Positions 26,680-36,544 of a stretch of DNA of 64,000 nucleotides are shown here, piece by piece. The DNA comes from Archangium lansingense (GTDB lineage: Bacteria > Myxococcota > Myxococcia > Myxococcales > Myxococcaceae): positions 6,014,001 through 6,078,000 of the forward strand of contig NZ_JAPNKA010000001.1 of assembly GCF_026626635.1 (NCBI RefSeq), written 5' to 3'. Position numbers and translations under genes: made by a program. The stretch's first letter is position 1. Each line of letters opens with the position of its first letter. The notes below the pieces were generated by a model. It had not been told where the DNA came from. It did no database searches and worked only from the letters and a program-made list of their open reading frames with translations.

Positions 26680-27909
26680 ATGTCCCCCGCTGACACGAAG
26701 AACGAAGTTGTCCCGACGGAGGGCGCTGCTCCCGCCCCTCGCTCCAAGAAGGCCGGCTCCCTCAAGCCCCTCACCGACACCGTGATCGCGGTGCTGGCGG
26801 GCAACCTCGAGGCGCGCGTTCCCAAGAACGCCCTGGAGGATGATGCCGCCGACCTGGCCCAGCTCTTCAACCAGCTGCTGGATCGCCACGCCTCCGCCGA
26901 GCGCCGCAAGCAGGTGGCCGCCCAGGAGATCGATCAGGCCATCGACGCGCTCATCACCCTGGTGCGTGAGGGCGACCTGTCCCAGTGGAACACCTCCACC
27001 GAGGACGCCCAGCTCGGGCCCCTGCTCGAGGGTTTCGGCAAGGTGATCGAGACGCTGCGCACCTTCGTGCGGGAGATCAACGAGGCGGCCCTGCGCCTGT
27101 CCTCGTCCGCCAACCAGGTGCTCGCCGCGTCCACGCAGCACGAGACGAGCTCCACCGAGCAGGCCGCGGCCATTCACGAGACCACGGCCACGATGGAAGA
27201 GCTGAAGCACGCCTCGGCGCAGATCGCCGAGAACGCCGGCAGCGTGGCGCGCGTGGCCGAGGAGACCCTGGGTGCCGCTCGCGCGGGCCGGGGCGCCATC
27301 GGCGAGTTCATCCAGGCCATGCAGCAGATCCGCAGCGACGGCGTCGCCGTGGCCGACTCCATCACCAAGCTGTCCAAGCGCGTGGAGCGCATCGGCACCG
27401 TCGTCGAGGTCATCGACGAGATCGCCGACCGCTCGGACCTGCTCGCGCTCAACGCGGCCCTCGAGGGCAGCCGCGCCGGTGAGGCGGGCAAGGGCTTCTC
27501 CATCGTCGCGGCCGAAATGCGCCGCCTGGCGGAGAACGTCATGGAGTCCACCAAGGAGATCAAGAACCTGATCACCGAGATCCGCGAGGCCACGGCCGCC
27601 GCTGGCAGCGCCGCGGATGCCTCCAAGGAGGCCACGGAGTCCGGTGAGAAGCTGGGCGCGGTGGCTGCGCAGGCCGTCGAGGGCATCCTCGCTGGCGTGC
27701 AGGAGACGAGTGACGCTGCCCGCGTCATCAACCTCGCCACCCAGCAGCAGCGCACCGCCACCGAGCAGGTGGTTGCCTCCATGGCGGAGATCGAGGACGT
27801 GACGCGTCAGACTACTCAGGCCTCCAAGCAGGCCACGGGTGCCGCCGCCGAGCTCACGCAGCTCGCTGGCCGTCTGGCGGAGCTCATCAAGCGTTTCAAG
27901 GCCGACTAA
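26680..27909 (+). CDS. frzCD: FrzCD, cytoplasmic chemoreceptor
   Basis: The Frz pathway receptor, controlling the frequency of cell reversals. The 409 residues have no membrane segment, as known for FrzCD, which forms cytoplasmic clusters. An N-terminal ~130 residues is divergent, with charged/Ala-rich start; the rest is a methyl-accepting signalling bundle. The conserved hairpin tip is EIADRSDLLALNAALEGSRA (~250). Methylation helices (for example QAAAIHETTATMEELKHASA) flank it on either side, which FrzF and FrzG would act on. The C-terminus AELIKRFKAD is typical. Gap to frzE is 54 bp. Confidence 0.96.
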   Translation: MSPADTKNEVVPTEGAAPAPRSKKAGSLKPLTDTVIAVLAGNLEARVPKNALEDDAADLAQLFNQLLDRHASAERRKQVAAQEIDQAIDALITLVREGDLSQWNTSTEDAQLGPLLEGFGKVIETLRTFVREINEAALRLSSSANQVLAASTQHETSSTEQAAAIHETTATMEELKHASAQIAENAGSVARVAEETLGAARAGRGAIGEFIQAMQQIRSDGVAVADSITKLSKRVERIGTVVEVIDEIADRSDLLALNAALEGSRAGEAGKGFSIVAAEMRRLAENVMESTKEIKNLITEIREATAAAGSAADASKEATESGEKLGAVAAQAVEGILAGVQETSDAARVINLATQQQRTATEQVVASMAEIEDVTRQTTQASKQATGAAAELTQLAGRLAELIKRFKAD

Positions 27910-27963
27910 GTCAGGAGCGGGAGGGGCACTCGGGGCGGATTTCCGTCCTGACGCCCTCTGGTC

Positions 27964-30248
27964 ATGGACACCGAGTCCCTCAAGAGATCCCTCCTGTCGA
28001 AGTTCCAGGAGGTCAGCGCAGACCGTCTCCAGAAGATCCAGCTGGGTATTCTCGATCTCGAGAAGCCCACCGCGGATCAGGCGGCGGACGAGGTCGCGCG
28101 CGAGCTGCACACGATGAAGGGCGAGGCCCGCATGCTGGGCCTGGCCGCCATCGGCCAGTTGGCACATGCGGCCGAGGACGTGCTGCGCGCCGAGCGAGAC
28201 GGGAGGGCGGCCACCGAGGTGGCGACGGACCTCCTGTTGCGGGCGTGCGACATCATCTCGGACCTTCTGGAGGACAACGAGGGCGCGCAGTCGGGCACCC
28301 CGTCCTCGCAGGAGATGGTCGAGGCGCTTGCCGCGGCTTCCGGGCACGCGCCTCCGCCCATCGGGGGCGTCAAGGCTCCCTCGCGCACCTCCATCCCGGC
28401 GGTGCCCGCGGTTCCCGTGGTGGAGGCCACCATCGAGGAGCACGCGGAGCCCGTCTACGTGCCTCCTCCGGCCGCGGCGGTGTCTGCTCCGCCCCCGCGC
28501 GCCGCCAAGGCCGAGCACGCCCACGAGGAGGGTCACTCCCACAAGGCGCTGGCCGATCGCAGCATCCGCGTGAACGTCGAGGTGCTCGACTCGCTCGGAC
28601 TGCTCGCGGGAGACCTCCTGGTGGAGAGCGCGCGTGGCCGTCTGCGCGCGGCCGAGGCCGAGGCGCTGCTCCAGCGCTTCTCACGCCTGGGTGACCGCTT
28701 CCTCAGGCTGGCCGACATCTGGATGTCCCCAACGTGCTGCGCAACGACCTCGAGCGCATCGAGGGCGACCTGCACATGCTGCGCGACGACGCGTTCCGCT
28801 TCGTGCGCCGCAATGGGGATGGCATCGAGACGCTGCACGGCAACCTGTCGATGATGGCGGACCACGTGGCCGAGGCGCGCCTCGTGCCGCTGTCCACCGT
28901 CTTCGACGCCTTCCCGCGTGCCGTGCGCGACATCGCCCGGGCCCAGGGGAAGGAGGTGGATCTCGTCATCGAGAACGCCGACCTGGGTGTGGATCGCTCG
29001 ATGCTGGCCGACGTGCGCGACGCCCTGGTGCACCTGCTGCGCAACGGCGTGGACCACGGTCTGGAGACACCCGACGATCGCCGCATGCTCGGCAAGCCCT
29101 CCGCGGGCCGGCTGCGCATCCGCGTGCGTGCCGACGGCGACATGCTCAGCATCGAGGTGGATGACGACGGCCGCGGTATGGACCCGCAGAAGCTGCGGGA
29201 AGTGGCCGTGCGCAAGGGGCTGCTGACCGAGTCCCAGGCCGCCGCCCTCTCCGAGCGCGAGGCCATCGAGCTCGTCTTCCGCGCTGGCTTCTCCACCCGC
29301 CAGGAGATCACCGACATCTCCGGCCGCGGCGTGGGCATGGACGTCGTCAAGAAGAAGGTGGAGTCGCTGGGCGGCTCGGTGGGCATCGTCAGCCGCCTGG
29401 GCCGTGGCAGCGCCATCACCTTGCGCCTGCCGCAGTCGCTGGCGTTGATGAAGGTGCTGCTGGTGCGCCTGGGTGACGACGTCTACGGCATGCCCGCTGC
29501 CGACGTGGTGGCGGTGATGCGTGTGAAGCCCGAGGACCGGATGGAGGTCTTCGGCACCCTGGCGGTGAAGCACCGGGGCAAGCCCACCGCGCTGGTGGGT
29601 CTGGGGCCGCTGCTGGGTGTCAACGGTGGCAACCGCTTCGACAAGCCGCCCGCCGTGGTGGTGCGTCACGGCGACGACCTGGCCGCCCTGGTGGTGGACG
29701 GCTTCGTGGATGAGCGCGAGGTGGCGGTGAAGCCCTGTGGAGGCGAGTTCCTCAAGGGCGCCGCCTTCATCGCCGGCACGGCCGCGCTGGAGGACGGCCG
29801 CATCGCCGTGCTCCTGCACGTGCCGGACATCATGACGGAGGTGCGCCGCGTGGCGCGGCCCGTCACCCAGGGCCAGTCCGCCAAGCGTCTGCGAGTGCTG
29901 CTGGTGGACGACTCGCCCATCGCGCGAGCCACCGAGTCCGCGCTCGTCAAGGCGCTGGGGCACACCGTGGACGAGGCCCAGGACGGCGAGGAGGGCTACC
30001 TCAAGGCCCAGTCCCAGGCGTACGATCTCATCCTCTCGGACGTGCAGATGCCCCGGCTGGATGGGTTCTCGCTCACGCGGCGGCTCAAGTCCACCGCGGG
30101 ACTGGCTCGCGTCCCGGTCATCATCCTGTCTTCGCTCGCATCGCCGGAGGACAGGCGGCGCGGTGCCGAAGCAGGCGCGGATGCGTACCTGGTCAAGGGT
30201 GAGTTGGGCGTGGAGAGCCTGGCTCAGACCATCGATCGTCTGACCTGA
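27964..30248 (+). pseudogene. frzE: FrzE hybrid histidine kinase, one-base frameshift
   Basis: FrzE is the CheA-CheY fusion of the pathway. In frame from ATG 27964: HPt domain with phospho-acceptor His49 (ELHTMKGEARMLG), a Pro/Ala linker (~110-190), then start of the dimerisation/CheA core, reaching RFLRLADI at ~28719. From 28722 the reading continues one frame away (DVPNVLRNDLERIEGDLHML...), with N-box HLLRNGVDHGLE, DDDGRGMD, RGVGMDVVKKK, the CheW-like domain and a C-terminal receiver (LLVDDSPIARATE, SDVQMPRLDG). Two bases (28720-28721) stand where a codon is needed, so one base is missing. The total, ~761 residues, matches the ~777 of M. xanthus. It is a true null allele or a sequencing error; the protein as written would end at 28854. 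Confidence 0.85.
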
Positions 30249-30267
30249 TGCGAGGCTAGGGGGAAGC

Positions 30268-31275
30268 TTGGACGTCGGCGCGTCCGCATACCGAGTGTTG
30301 CTCGTGGGCGAGGTGCTCCGGGGAGCGTCGCGGGGGTTGTTCGACGGGGTGGTGCTCGCCCCGGCCGGCAACGTCCTCGAGTTCTCCGAGGCCCTCGAAG
30401 GCGTCCAGCGCCTGCACCCGGACGTGGTCGTGGTGGACCTGTCCGGTCAGGAGGCCCTCAAGGCCATTGAGCGGGTGATGGCGGAGCGGCCCGTGCCGGT
30501 GCTCGCGCTCCACCCGGGCGTGCTCTCCGGGGCGGAGGCCTTCCAGGCGCTCGCCTTCGGGGCCGTGGACGTGGTGGATCGGCCGGCCGAGCCCGGCACC
30601 GACTTCTGGCAGACGGTGGGCCGCAAGTTGATGCTGCTCGCCGAGGTGCGTGTGTCGCGCCCCGTGCAGGTCCAGAAGCCCAACGTGCGCCCCGCGCCCA
30701 CCGAGGCGCCGTATCCGCTGGTAGCCATCGCCTCGTCGCTCGGCGGGCCCAAGGCCCTCTCCGTGGTGCTGAAGATGTTGCCCAAGGACTTCCCCGCGCC
30801 CGTATGCATCTGCCAGCACATCAGCCACGGCTTCACCGAGGGCCTGGCCCAGTGGCTCGGCTCCGAGTCTCCGCTGCGGGTAGTGGAGGCCTCCGACGGC
30901 GAGGAGATGGCGCCCGGTAATGTCTACATCGCCCGCTCGGGCTCGCACCTGGTGGTGCGCTCCAAGGGCCGGCTGGTATTGGATACCAGCCCTCCCGTGC
31001 GCGGCTTCCGGCCCTCGTGTGACGTGCTGCTGACGTCGGCGGCGGAGTCCTTCGGCACGCGTGTGATGGGGGTCATTCTCACCGGCATGGGGCGCGACGG
31101 CGCCCGCGGACTCAAGGAGATCCGCGAGCGCGGCGGGCGCACCATTGCCCAAGACAAGGCGAGCTGCGCCGTGTACGGCATGCCCAAGGAGGCCGTGCGG
31201 CTCGGTGCCGCTGAGGAAATTCTGCCGCTCGAACAAATTGGACCAACCCTCATCCAGTGGGTGCAGACATGCTGA
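30268..31275 (+). CDS. frzG: FrzG, CheB-like methylesterase
   Basis: Removes methyl groups from FrzCD in adaptation. The 335 residues comprise an N-terminal receiver-like region ([22 protein letters not shown] as putative phospho-Asp loop) and a C-terminal methylesterase domain from ~residue 150. Its catalytic residues are apparent: Ser in [12 protein letters not shown], His in CICQHISHG and Asp in [12 protein letters not shown]. The start is a TTG at 30268 with AGGGGGAAG directly upstream. The stop overlaps the frzF start by 7 bp. The receiver part is degenerate, as in other FrzG proteins, so phosphorylation control is uncertain. Confidence 0.92.
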   Translation: MDVGASAYRVLLVGEVLRGASRGLFDGVVLAPAGNVLEFSEALEGVQRLHPDVVVVDLSGQEALKAIERVMAERPVPVLALHPGVLSGAEAFQALAFGAVDVVDRPAEPGTDFWQTVGRKLMLLAEVRVSRPVQVQKPNVRPAPTEAPYPLVAIASSLGGPKALSVVLKMLPKDFPAPVCICQHISHGFTEGLAQWLGSESPLRVVEASDGEEMAPGNVYIARSGSHLVVRSKGRLVLDTSPPVRGFRPSCDVLLTSAAESFGTRVMGVILTGMGRDGARGLKEIRERGGRTIAQDKASCAVYGMPKEAVRLGAAEEILPLEQIGPTLIQWVQTC

Positions 31276-32921
31276 CAGTGACCTCCAAGGCCCTGCAGCA
31301 GCTCTCTTCTCTCCTGCTGGAGCGGGCAGGGCTGAAGATCACTCCCGACGGCTACCACAGCCTCCGGCTGGCGCTGTCCACGCGCATGCCCGCGGTGGGG
31401 ATCGTCAATGCCGAGGAGTACGTGAGGATGCTCCGCACGGCGGAGGACGAGCTGCGCTCGCTGTTGCCGCTCGTCACGGTGGGACACACGGAGTTCTTCC
31501 GCGATCCCAAGCAGTTCCGGGCGCTGGAGAGCCGCATCCTCCCGGACGCGCTGTGGCGGGCGAGGCGGGAGAACCGCCGGATCTCCATCTGGTCCGCGGG
31601 CTGTGCCACCGGCGAGGAGCCCTACAGCCTGGCCATGGTGCTGGCTGAGCAGGGCGCGCTCCCCATCGAGGTGGACCTGTGGGCCACCGACCTGAATCTC
31701 GCCGCGGTGGAGGCCGCGCGGCAGGGGCGCTTCTCGGGACGTCGCGTGGCCGGCATGCAGAGTGATCGCCGCACGCGCTTCTTCCGGCCGGTGGACGACG
31801 GGTACGAGATCGTCTCCTCGCTCAAGGACTACGTCCGCTTCGACGGGCAGAACCTCGCCGTTCCCGTCTTCGAGAAGGTCAAGCCGGAGTCGCTGGATCT
31901 CATCCTCTGCCGCAACGTCATCATCTACTTTGATCTGCCCACCATCCGCGCGCTGATGGACCGCTTCCTCGCGGCGCTGCGGCCCGGGGCTCTGCTGCTG
32001 CTGGGCTACTCGGAGAGCCTCTTCAAGGTCTACGACCGCTTCGAGATGGTGGAGGTGGAAGGGGCGTTCGTCTACCGGCGGCCCGTGAAGCCGCTGGCGC
32101 CGCGCACTTCAATCACCGCCGGGGGTACGCGGCACACGGTGTCCACACCCTCGGTGCTGCCATCCACCCGGGCCCTCAAGACGACGCTGGATGCCTCTAC
32201 CAAGGTGCCCGCAGTGTCCTCGGGAGGCTCGGCACCGCGCAGGACGGTGGAGTTGCCCACGGCTAAAGGCCCCGAGGCTTCCCAGGTGGCGAACCCCTCG
32301 GCCTCCGAGTCACCCCGGAAGTCACTCGAGGTTTCCGCCGTAGGCTCCGAGGGGTCCCGCCCCCGCACGACAGGGGAACTGCCCGCGTGGTCGTTGATGC
32401 TGTCTCCGGGCGAGCGGCTGAACGCCGCCGTGCGGATGATCGAGCGCGGCGACTTCGTATCCGCGGTGTCTACCGTGGAGCAGCTCCTGACGGATGAGCC
32501 GGGCCACCTGGACGCGCTGCTCACCGTGGGCAACCTCTACTCGCTGACGGGACGCATCGTGGACGCGCGCGAGGCCTTCGCGCAGGCCATCAACCGCGAG
32601 CCGCTGTGCGTGGAGGCGCGGGTGTTCGGCGGACTGGCCGAGTTGCAGGCCGGAGAGCTCGCCGAGGCCCGCACGGAGCTCGGCAAGGCGCTCTTCCTGG
32701 AGCCCTCGCTGGCCATCGGGCACTACCTGATGGCGCAGGTGCACGAGCGGTTGAAGGAGCCCGAGGCGGCGCGGCGTCACTACCGCAACGCCATCTCGCA
32801 GCTGCGCTTCCCCCAGCGCCCGTTGGCCGGCCACTATCCGGAGCTGCCGGACTCGGCCGAGGCCATCTCCCGCGCGGCGCGTTATGCGCTCGCCGCGCTG
32901 GAGGAGGGCCCGCTGCTGTAG
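31269..32921 (+). CDS. frzF: FrzF, CheR-TPR methyltransferase
   Basis: Methylates FrzCD using S-adenosylmethionine. The 550 residues begin at ATG 31269 inside the frzG end. A CheR domain (~1-275) has the N-terminal helical part ([18 protein letters not shown]) and SAM-binding [20 protein letters not shown], with [20 protein letters not shown] for the active site. A Ser/Thr/Pro linker (~285-375) leads to three or so TPR units (~380-520; [40 protein letters not shown]). TPRs of FrzF in M. xanthus tune which sites are methylated. Last gene of the operon. Confidence 0.93.
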   Translation: MLTVTSKALQQLSSLLLERAGLKITPDGYHSLRLALSTRMPAVGIVNAEEYVRMLRTAEDELRSLLPLVTVGHTEFFRDPKQFRALESRILPDALWRARRENRRISIWSAGCATGEEPYSLAMVLAEQGALPIEVDLWATDLNLAAVEAARQGRFSGRRVAGMQSDRRTRFFRPVDDGYEIVSSLKDYVRFDGQNLAVPVFEKVKPESLDLILCRNVIIYFDLPTIRALMDRFLAALRPGALLLLGYSESLFKVYDRFEMVEVEGAFVYRRPVKPLAPRTSITAGGTRHTVSTPSVLPSTRALKTTLDASTKVPAVSSGGSAPRRTVELPTAKGPEASQVANPSASESPRKSLEVSAVGSEGSRPRTTGELPAWSLMLSPGERLNAAVRMIERGDFVSAVSTVEQLLTDEPGHLDALLTVGNLYSLTGRIVDAREAFAQAINREPLCVEARVFGGLAELQAGELAEARTELGKALFLEPSLAIGHYLMAQVHERLKEPEAARRHYRNAISQLRFPQRPLAGHYPELPDSAEAISRAARYALAALEEGPLL

Positions 32922-32925
32922 CCCG

Positions 32926-33246
32926 TTACGCCAGGCCCTTGTCGTCTTCGATGCCGCTCTTGCTCGGGTCGAGCGCGGCACTGAACTTCTTCTGCAGGTA
33001 GGACTTGGCCTGGCTGCGCAGCAGCATGCCGGGGTCGGTGCCCTCGCCCTGGATGGCGCCCTCGGTGATGGTGAAGTTGGCATCCAGGTTGATGCCCATC
33101 ACCTTGCCGATCACCTTCGCTCCGTCACCGGACCAGTTGGCCTTCACACCGTACTTCTCCGTCCAGTACTTGAGGAGCTGCTCGACGCGCTTCCTGGCCT
33201 CGTCCTTCGGGAGGGAGTGGGGGACCTCGAACTTCATCGTGCCCAT
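32926..33246 (-). CDS. Polyhydroxyalkanoic acid system family protein
   Basis: A 106-residue protein starting MGTMKFEVPHSLPKDEARKR, with AGGAG upstream. It matches the short PHA-granule-region family of proteins by its N-terminal 'hsl...eA..r' motif and GVKANWSGDGAKVIGKVMGI core; these have a small alpha/beta fold. Its biochemical role is unknown. It is convergent with frzF with 4 bp between stops, and divergent from the membrane protein gene downstream. Confidence 0.78.
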   Translation of the reverse strand: MGTMKFEVPHSLPKDEARKRVEQLLKYWTEKYGVKANWSGDGAKVIGKVMGINLDANFTITEGAIQGEGTDPGMLLRSQAKSYLQKKFSAALDPSKSGIEDDKGLA

Positions 33247-33485
33247 ATGGCGCTCCTGGGGTCGTGAATGTACCCGCCCGGTCTAGTGATGCAGAGGCGG
33301 GAGGGGAACCTGGGTCTCGCCGCCGCGAGCACGGAAGTCAACATTGCTGTGACACGGCTGCATGGCTCCGGACGGCAAGACTGAATTCCGGGAGGAGACA
33401 GACGTCCCCGAAGCCGTGCGATTCCCGCTGCATCGGCCACGTGTTGGGGTTTGATGCCGCCGAGTCCGGACAAGGAGTGGTTCGA

Positions 33486-34520
33486 GTGTCCTCGCTGACC
33501 CGTTGGTTGTCCCTCGCCGCCGTCCTCGTGCTCGCCATGCCCGGGGCCGCCCGCGCGCAATACGCCTCCGATGCGCCCGTGCAGCCTCCGGACGCGGCCT
33601 CGTTGCGCACCGAGCCCCAGGCTCCGCTCACCCAGGAAGAAGGACAGCTTCCGCCCGCCGCCGCTCCCGTTGCGCAGGAACCCGAGACCAACGGGGCGAT
33701 CCTCGACGGCCACCTGCGCTACGGCGCATTCCTCTCAGGCCCGGGCAGCCTCACCTTCATCCTGCACCACTCCCTCATGGGGGCGCTGGGTGGCTTCTTT
33801 ACCCAGGGCATCGCCAACGGCTTCAGCCTCGAGCGCTCCTCCCGCGAGGCCATGCTGGCCGGCACGCTCATTGGTGCGGGGCTTGGCTTCGGCTCCTCGG
33901 CGTGGTGGCAGTTCTACAACTGGGTCGACAAGCCGATGGGCTACTTCGGCATCGGCAACTCCGTCATGGGAGGGATGTTCGCCGCCGGCTTCATGGACAT
34001 GCTCACGCGGGACGCGAGCGCACTGGCCTGGGCCGCCTTCTTGGGCGCTGAGCTGGGCGCGTGGCTCACCGCGACGATCGCTGGAGGCCAGCTCCCGCTC
34101 GATGACGGCATGTTGGTGGCTTCGGGAGGAGGGTGGGGCCTCATCTACGGCGCGCTGTTGCTGGCCATCGTCCACTTCTCCGGCACGAAGATCTCCGGGC
34201 AGACGTGGGCGGACTCGCTGCTCATGGCACCGGCCCTCGGGGCGACGGCGCTCGCGGTGGCCACGATGAAATACAACCCCACCCCCGCGCAGATCCTCCG
34301 AGCCGATCTCTTCGGCGTGGGCGTGGGTGGCGTGGTGCTGTTGCTGTCCGGGCTGGTGCTCGGCGGGTTCGATCAGCCCACCCCGTACGTGCTGTCCTTC
34401 CTCGGCTCGGCGGCCGCCATCACCACCGTGAGCCTCCTCTGGGAGGAGGCCGCCGAGCGTCCCAGCATGGGCGTGCGCAGCACGGGGCGCTCCAAGGCCT
34501 ACCGCTGCGTCTGGTGGTAG
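33486..34520 (+). CDS. Multi-pass membrane protein of unknown function
   Basis: The GTG at 33486 has AAGGAG eight bases upstream and gives a signal peptide SSLTRWLSLAAVLVLAMPGA ending in ARAQ; earlier in-frame residues look non-coding. The 344-residue product has a Pro/Gln/Ala-rich spacer (~28-75), then about eight hydrophobic helices (GALGGFFTQGIANGF, AMLAGTLIGAGLGFGSSAWW, AWLTATIAGG, LLLAIVHFSG, VGGVVLLLSGLVLGG and others). No known family was recognised. Only a 66-bp gap precedes the DUF1015 gene. It is presumably an inner-membrane protein. Confidence 0.75.
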   Translation: MSSLTRWLSLAAVLVLAMPGAARAQYASDAPVQPPDAASLRTEPQAPLTQEEGQLPPAAAPVAQEPETNGAILDGHLRYGAFLSGPGSLTFILHHSLMGALGGFFTQGIANGFSLERSSREAMLAGTLIGAGLGFGSSAWWQFYNWVDKPMGYFGIGNSVMGGMFAAGFMDMLTRDASALAWAAFLGAELGAWLTATIAGGQLPLDDGMLVASGGGWGLIYGALLLAIVHFSGTKISGQTWADSLLMAPALGATALAVATMKYNPTPAQILRADLFGVGVGGVVLLLSGLVLGGFDQPTPYVLSFLGSAAAITTVSLLWEEAAERPSMGVRSTGRSKAYRCVWW

Positions 34521-34586
34521 CTCGCCTGCTGGACGGCCGAGACGGCGCGGTGGCGGGTGGGACGGCAAGTCCCCATTTTTTGGGGT

Positions 34587-35732
34587 ATGGCGCGCGTCCT
34601 TCCGTTCTCAGCCCTGCTTCCTTCGCTCGAATCGCACCTGGCGGCCGATGACGATGGCTGTCCCTTCAACGCGCCGCCCAGGTCCGCGTTCATCCGCCCG
34701 CTGCTGGATCGGGTGGACCCCACGGCGGAGCTAGGGCGGTTGCGGGAGGCGGGCTCCGTCCTGCGCGATACCCGGCCCGCTCTGTATCTGGCGGAGGTGT
34801 ATAGCTCCGCGGGCCGGCTCGGAGGGCCTCCGGTTCGCTTCCTCCTGTGTGGTCTGGCGCCGGACGCAGCCGAGCCGCTGGAGGACGCGCCGTACCGGCC
34901 TCGCTCGGCCCAGGTGGAGCCCACCGTCACTCTGGCGGCGGACGACCATGGGGTGCTCCGGGCCCTGCTGGCGGAGGCGGCCGAGCGCAGCAGCACCGTG
35001 TGGCAGGGCACCTTCGAGGACGCGCCGGTGTCCCTGCGGCGCATCGAGCCCTCGCCCTTGGCCCGGCGCATCATGGCGGTGCTCGACGAGGCGCCCCTGC
35101 GCCCCCTGGCCGAGCTGGATGAGCGCAGGACGAGTCTGGCGGCCATCGTGCCGCTGTCAGATCCCGGGCTGCACTTCGAGCCGGTGCACCGCGCCATCCA
35201 GGGAGTGGAGACCTTCGAGGAGGAGACGTTCTTCGCCCTCGTGAGGGCGTACGCGCGCATCTATGACCTGGAGGAGCCCCTGACGACGCCTCGGGGCGTA
35301 GCCCTGGCGAACGAACGCCTGGCCACGTTGGTGCGGGGACACCACGCGGTGCTGATGGTGCTGCCCGGAGGGCGGGGGAAGATTCTCCGCTTCCGACAGG
35401 GCCTGGACCTGGCGCACCTGAAGGCCGCGCCGCGCAGCCCGACGTTGCGCAGCCTGGACCTGGCGCTGCTCAACGCACTGGTGCTGCGCACGGTGCTGGG
35501 CATCAAGGATCCCGAGGAGCCGGGGCATCCGCAGGTGTTCGCGGTGCAGGGGCTGGACTCGTTGGTGCGAGGCGTCCACGGGGGGACGTTCCAGGTGGGC
35601 TTCGCGCTCAACCCACCGCCGCTGTGGGAGGTGCGCGCGGTGATGGAGGCGGCGCAGTGCCTGCCGGCCAAGACGTTATGGGTGGAGCCCGCGCCGCCCG
35701 CGGGGCTCCTGTTCCTGGATCCGGAGGCCTAG
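34587..35732 (+). CDS. DUF1015 family protein
   Basis: A 381-residue protein starting MARVLPFSALLPSL, the typical RVxPF opening of DUF1015. The upstream in-frame ATG at 34557 adds ten residues and lacks a better ribosome site. Conserved parts include a central segment IYDLEEPLTTPRGVALANER and the C-terminal QGLDSLVRGVHGGTFQVGFA, FALNPPPLWEVRAVMEAAQC and LPAKTLWVEP (family: MPxKSTYFxPK). The function is not established; it occurs in one-carbon/serine metabolism neighbourhoods. Stop at 35732 is 8 bp before the next start, so the two are co-transcribed. Confidence 0.8.
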   Translation: MARVLPFSALLPSLESHLAADDDGCPFNAPPRSAFIRPLLDRVDPTAELGRLREAGSVLRDTRPALYLAEVYSSAGRLGGPPVRFLLCGLAPDAAEPLEDAPYRPRSAQVEPTVTLAADDHGVLRALLAEAAERSSTVWQGTFEDAPVSLRRIEPSPLARRIMAVLDEAPLRPLAELDERRTSLAAIVPLSDPGLHFEPVHRAIQGVETFEEETFFALVRAYARIYDLEEPLTTPRGVALANERLATLVRGHHAVLMVLPGGRGKILRFRQGLDLAHLKAAPRSPTLRSLDLALLNALVLRTVLGIKDPEEPGHPQVFAVQGLDSLVRGVHGGTFQVGFALNPPPLWEVRAVMEAAQCLPAKTLWVEPAPPAGLLFLDPEA

Positions 35733-35740
35733 GAGCGCGG

Positions 35741-36535
35741 GTGGGCGCCCCGCTGACAGAAGCGCTGGAGTGGCCTCAGCGCATGCCTCTCGAGCTCCGG
35801 CCCGGGGCTGGAGAGACGCTTGATTCTGTCTGTGGCGGCGAGGTGAGGTTGCTTCAACGCCGCCGGGGCTACCGCTTTACGTTGGATCCGGTGCTGCTCG
35901 CGCACTTCGCCGTCTACGAGGCAGGAGCGGTGCGGGGCCGGCTGATGGACCTGGGCACGGGCTGCGGGATCATCCCGCTCATCCTGGCGCGGCGGTTGGG
36001 CTGCGGGAGCATCACCGGGCTGGAGCTCCAGCCGCGCCTGTTCTCCCTGGCCGAGCGCAATGTGCACCTCAACCGCTGCGAGCGCGAGGTGTCACTGGTC
36101 CGGGGAGACCTGCGCTGCGTGGACCGGCTGTTCCCGAAGGCCAGCTTCTCCTTCGTGCTGTGCAATCCGCCGTACCGGGCGCGGGAGCAGGGGAGGATCA
36201 GCACGGACATGGAGAAGGCGCTCGCGCGGCATGAGATCGCCTGCGAGCTCCAGGATGTGGCGCGTTCGGCGGCGTATCTGCTGAGGAGCCGCGGCAGCTT
36301 CTGCGTGGTGTACCCGGCCTCGCGGCTGTCCGAGCTGATGGCCGTGTTGCACACGACGAAGTTGGAGCCGAGGATCGCGCGCATGGTGCACTCCCGCGCG
36401 GGGCGCCCCGCGAAGCTGGTGTTGATGCACGCCGTGAAGGGCGCACCCACCGGGCTGACCGTGCTGCCCCCGCTCGTCATCCACGCCGATGACGAGCAGG
36501 CCTTCTCCCGGGAAGTCAGCGCGATGGTGGAGTAG
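35741..36535 (+). CDS. tRNA1(Val) (adenine-N6)-methyltransferase-like protein (TrmN6/YfiC type)
   Basis: A 264-residue class I methyltransferase. The GTG at 35741 directly follows AGGAG; an ATG at 35783 is an alternative. Motif I LMDLGTGCGIIPLILARRLG (~residue 68) binds SAM, and the catalytic NPPY motif lies in FVLCNPPYRAREQGR (~145), indicating methylation of an exocyclic amino group on a base. The opening GYRFTLDPVLLAHFA is typical of TrmN6, so A37 of a tRNA is the likely substrate, though other N6-methylases share this fold. Confidence 0.85.
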   Translation: MGAPLTEALEWPQRMPLELRPGAGETLDSVCGGEVRLLQRRRGYRFTLDPVLLAHFAVYEAGAVRGRLMDLGTGCGIIPLILARRLGCGSITGLELQPRLFSLAERNVHLNRCEREVSLVRGDLRCVDRLFPKASFSFVLCNPPYRAREQGRISTDMEKALARHEIACELQDVARSAAYLLRSRGSFCVVYPASRLSELMAVLHTTKLEPRIARMVHSRAGRPAKLVLMHAVKGAPTGLTVLPPLVIHADDEQAFSREVSAMVE

Positions 36536-36544
36536 GGCGGGTCA

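Noticed and set aside
33264-33485. Upstream in-frame extension of the membrane protein to 33264
   Set aside because: It would bury the signal peptide; the GTG at 33486 has AAGGAG at correct distance.
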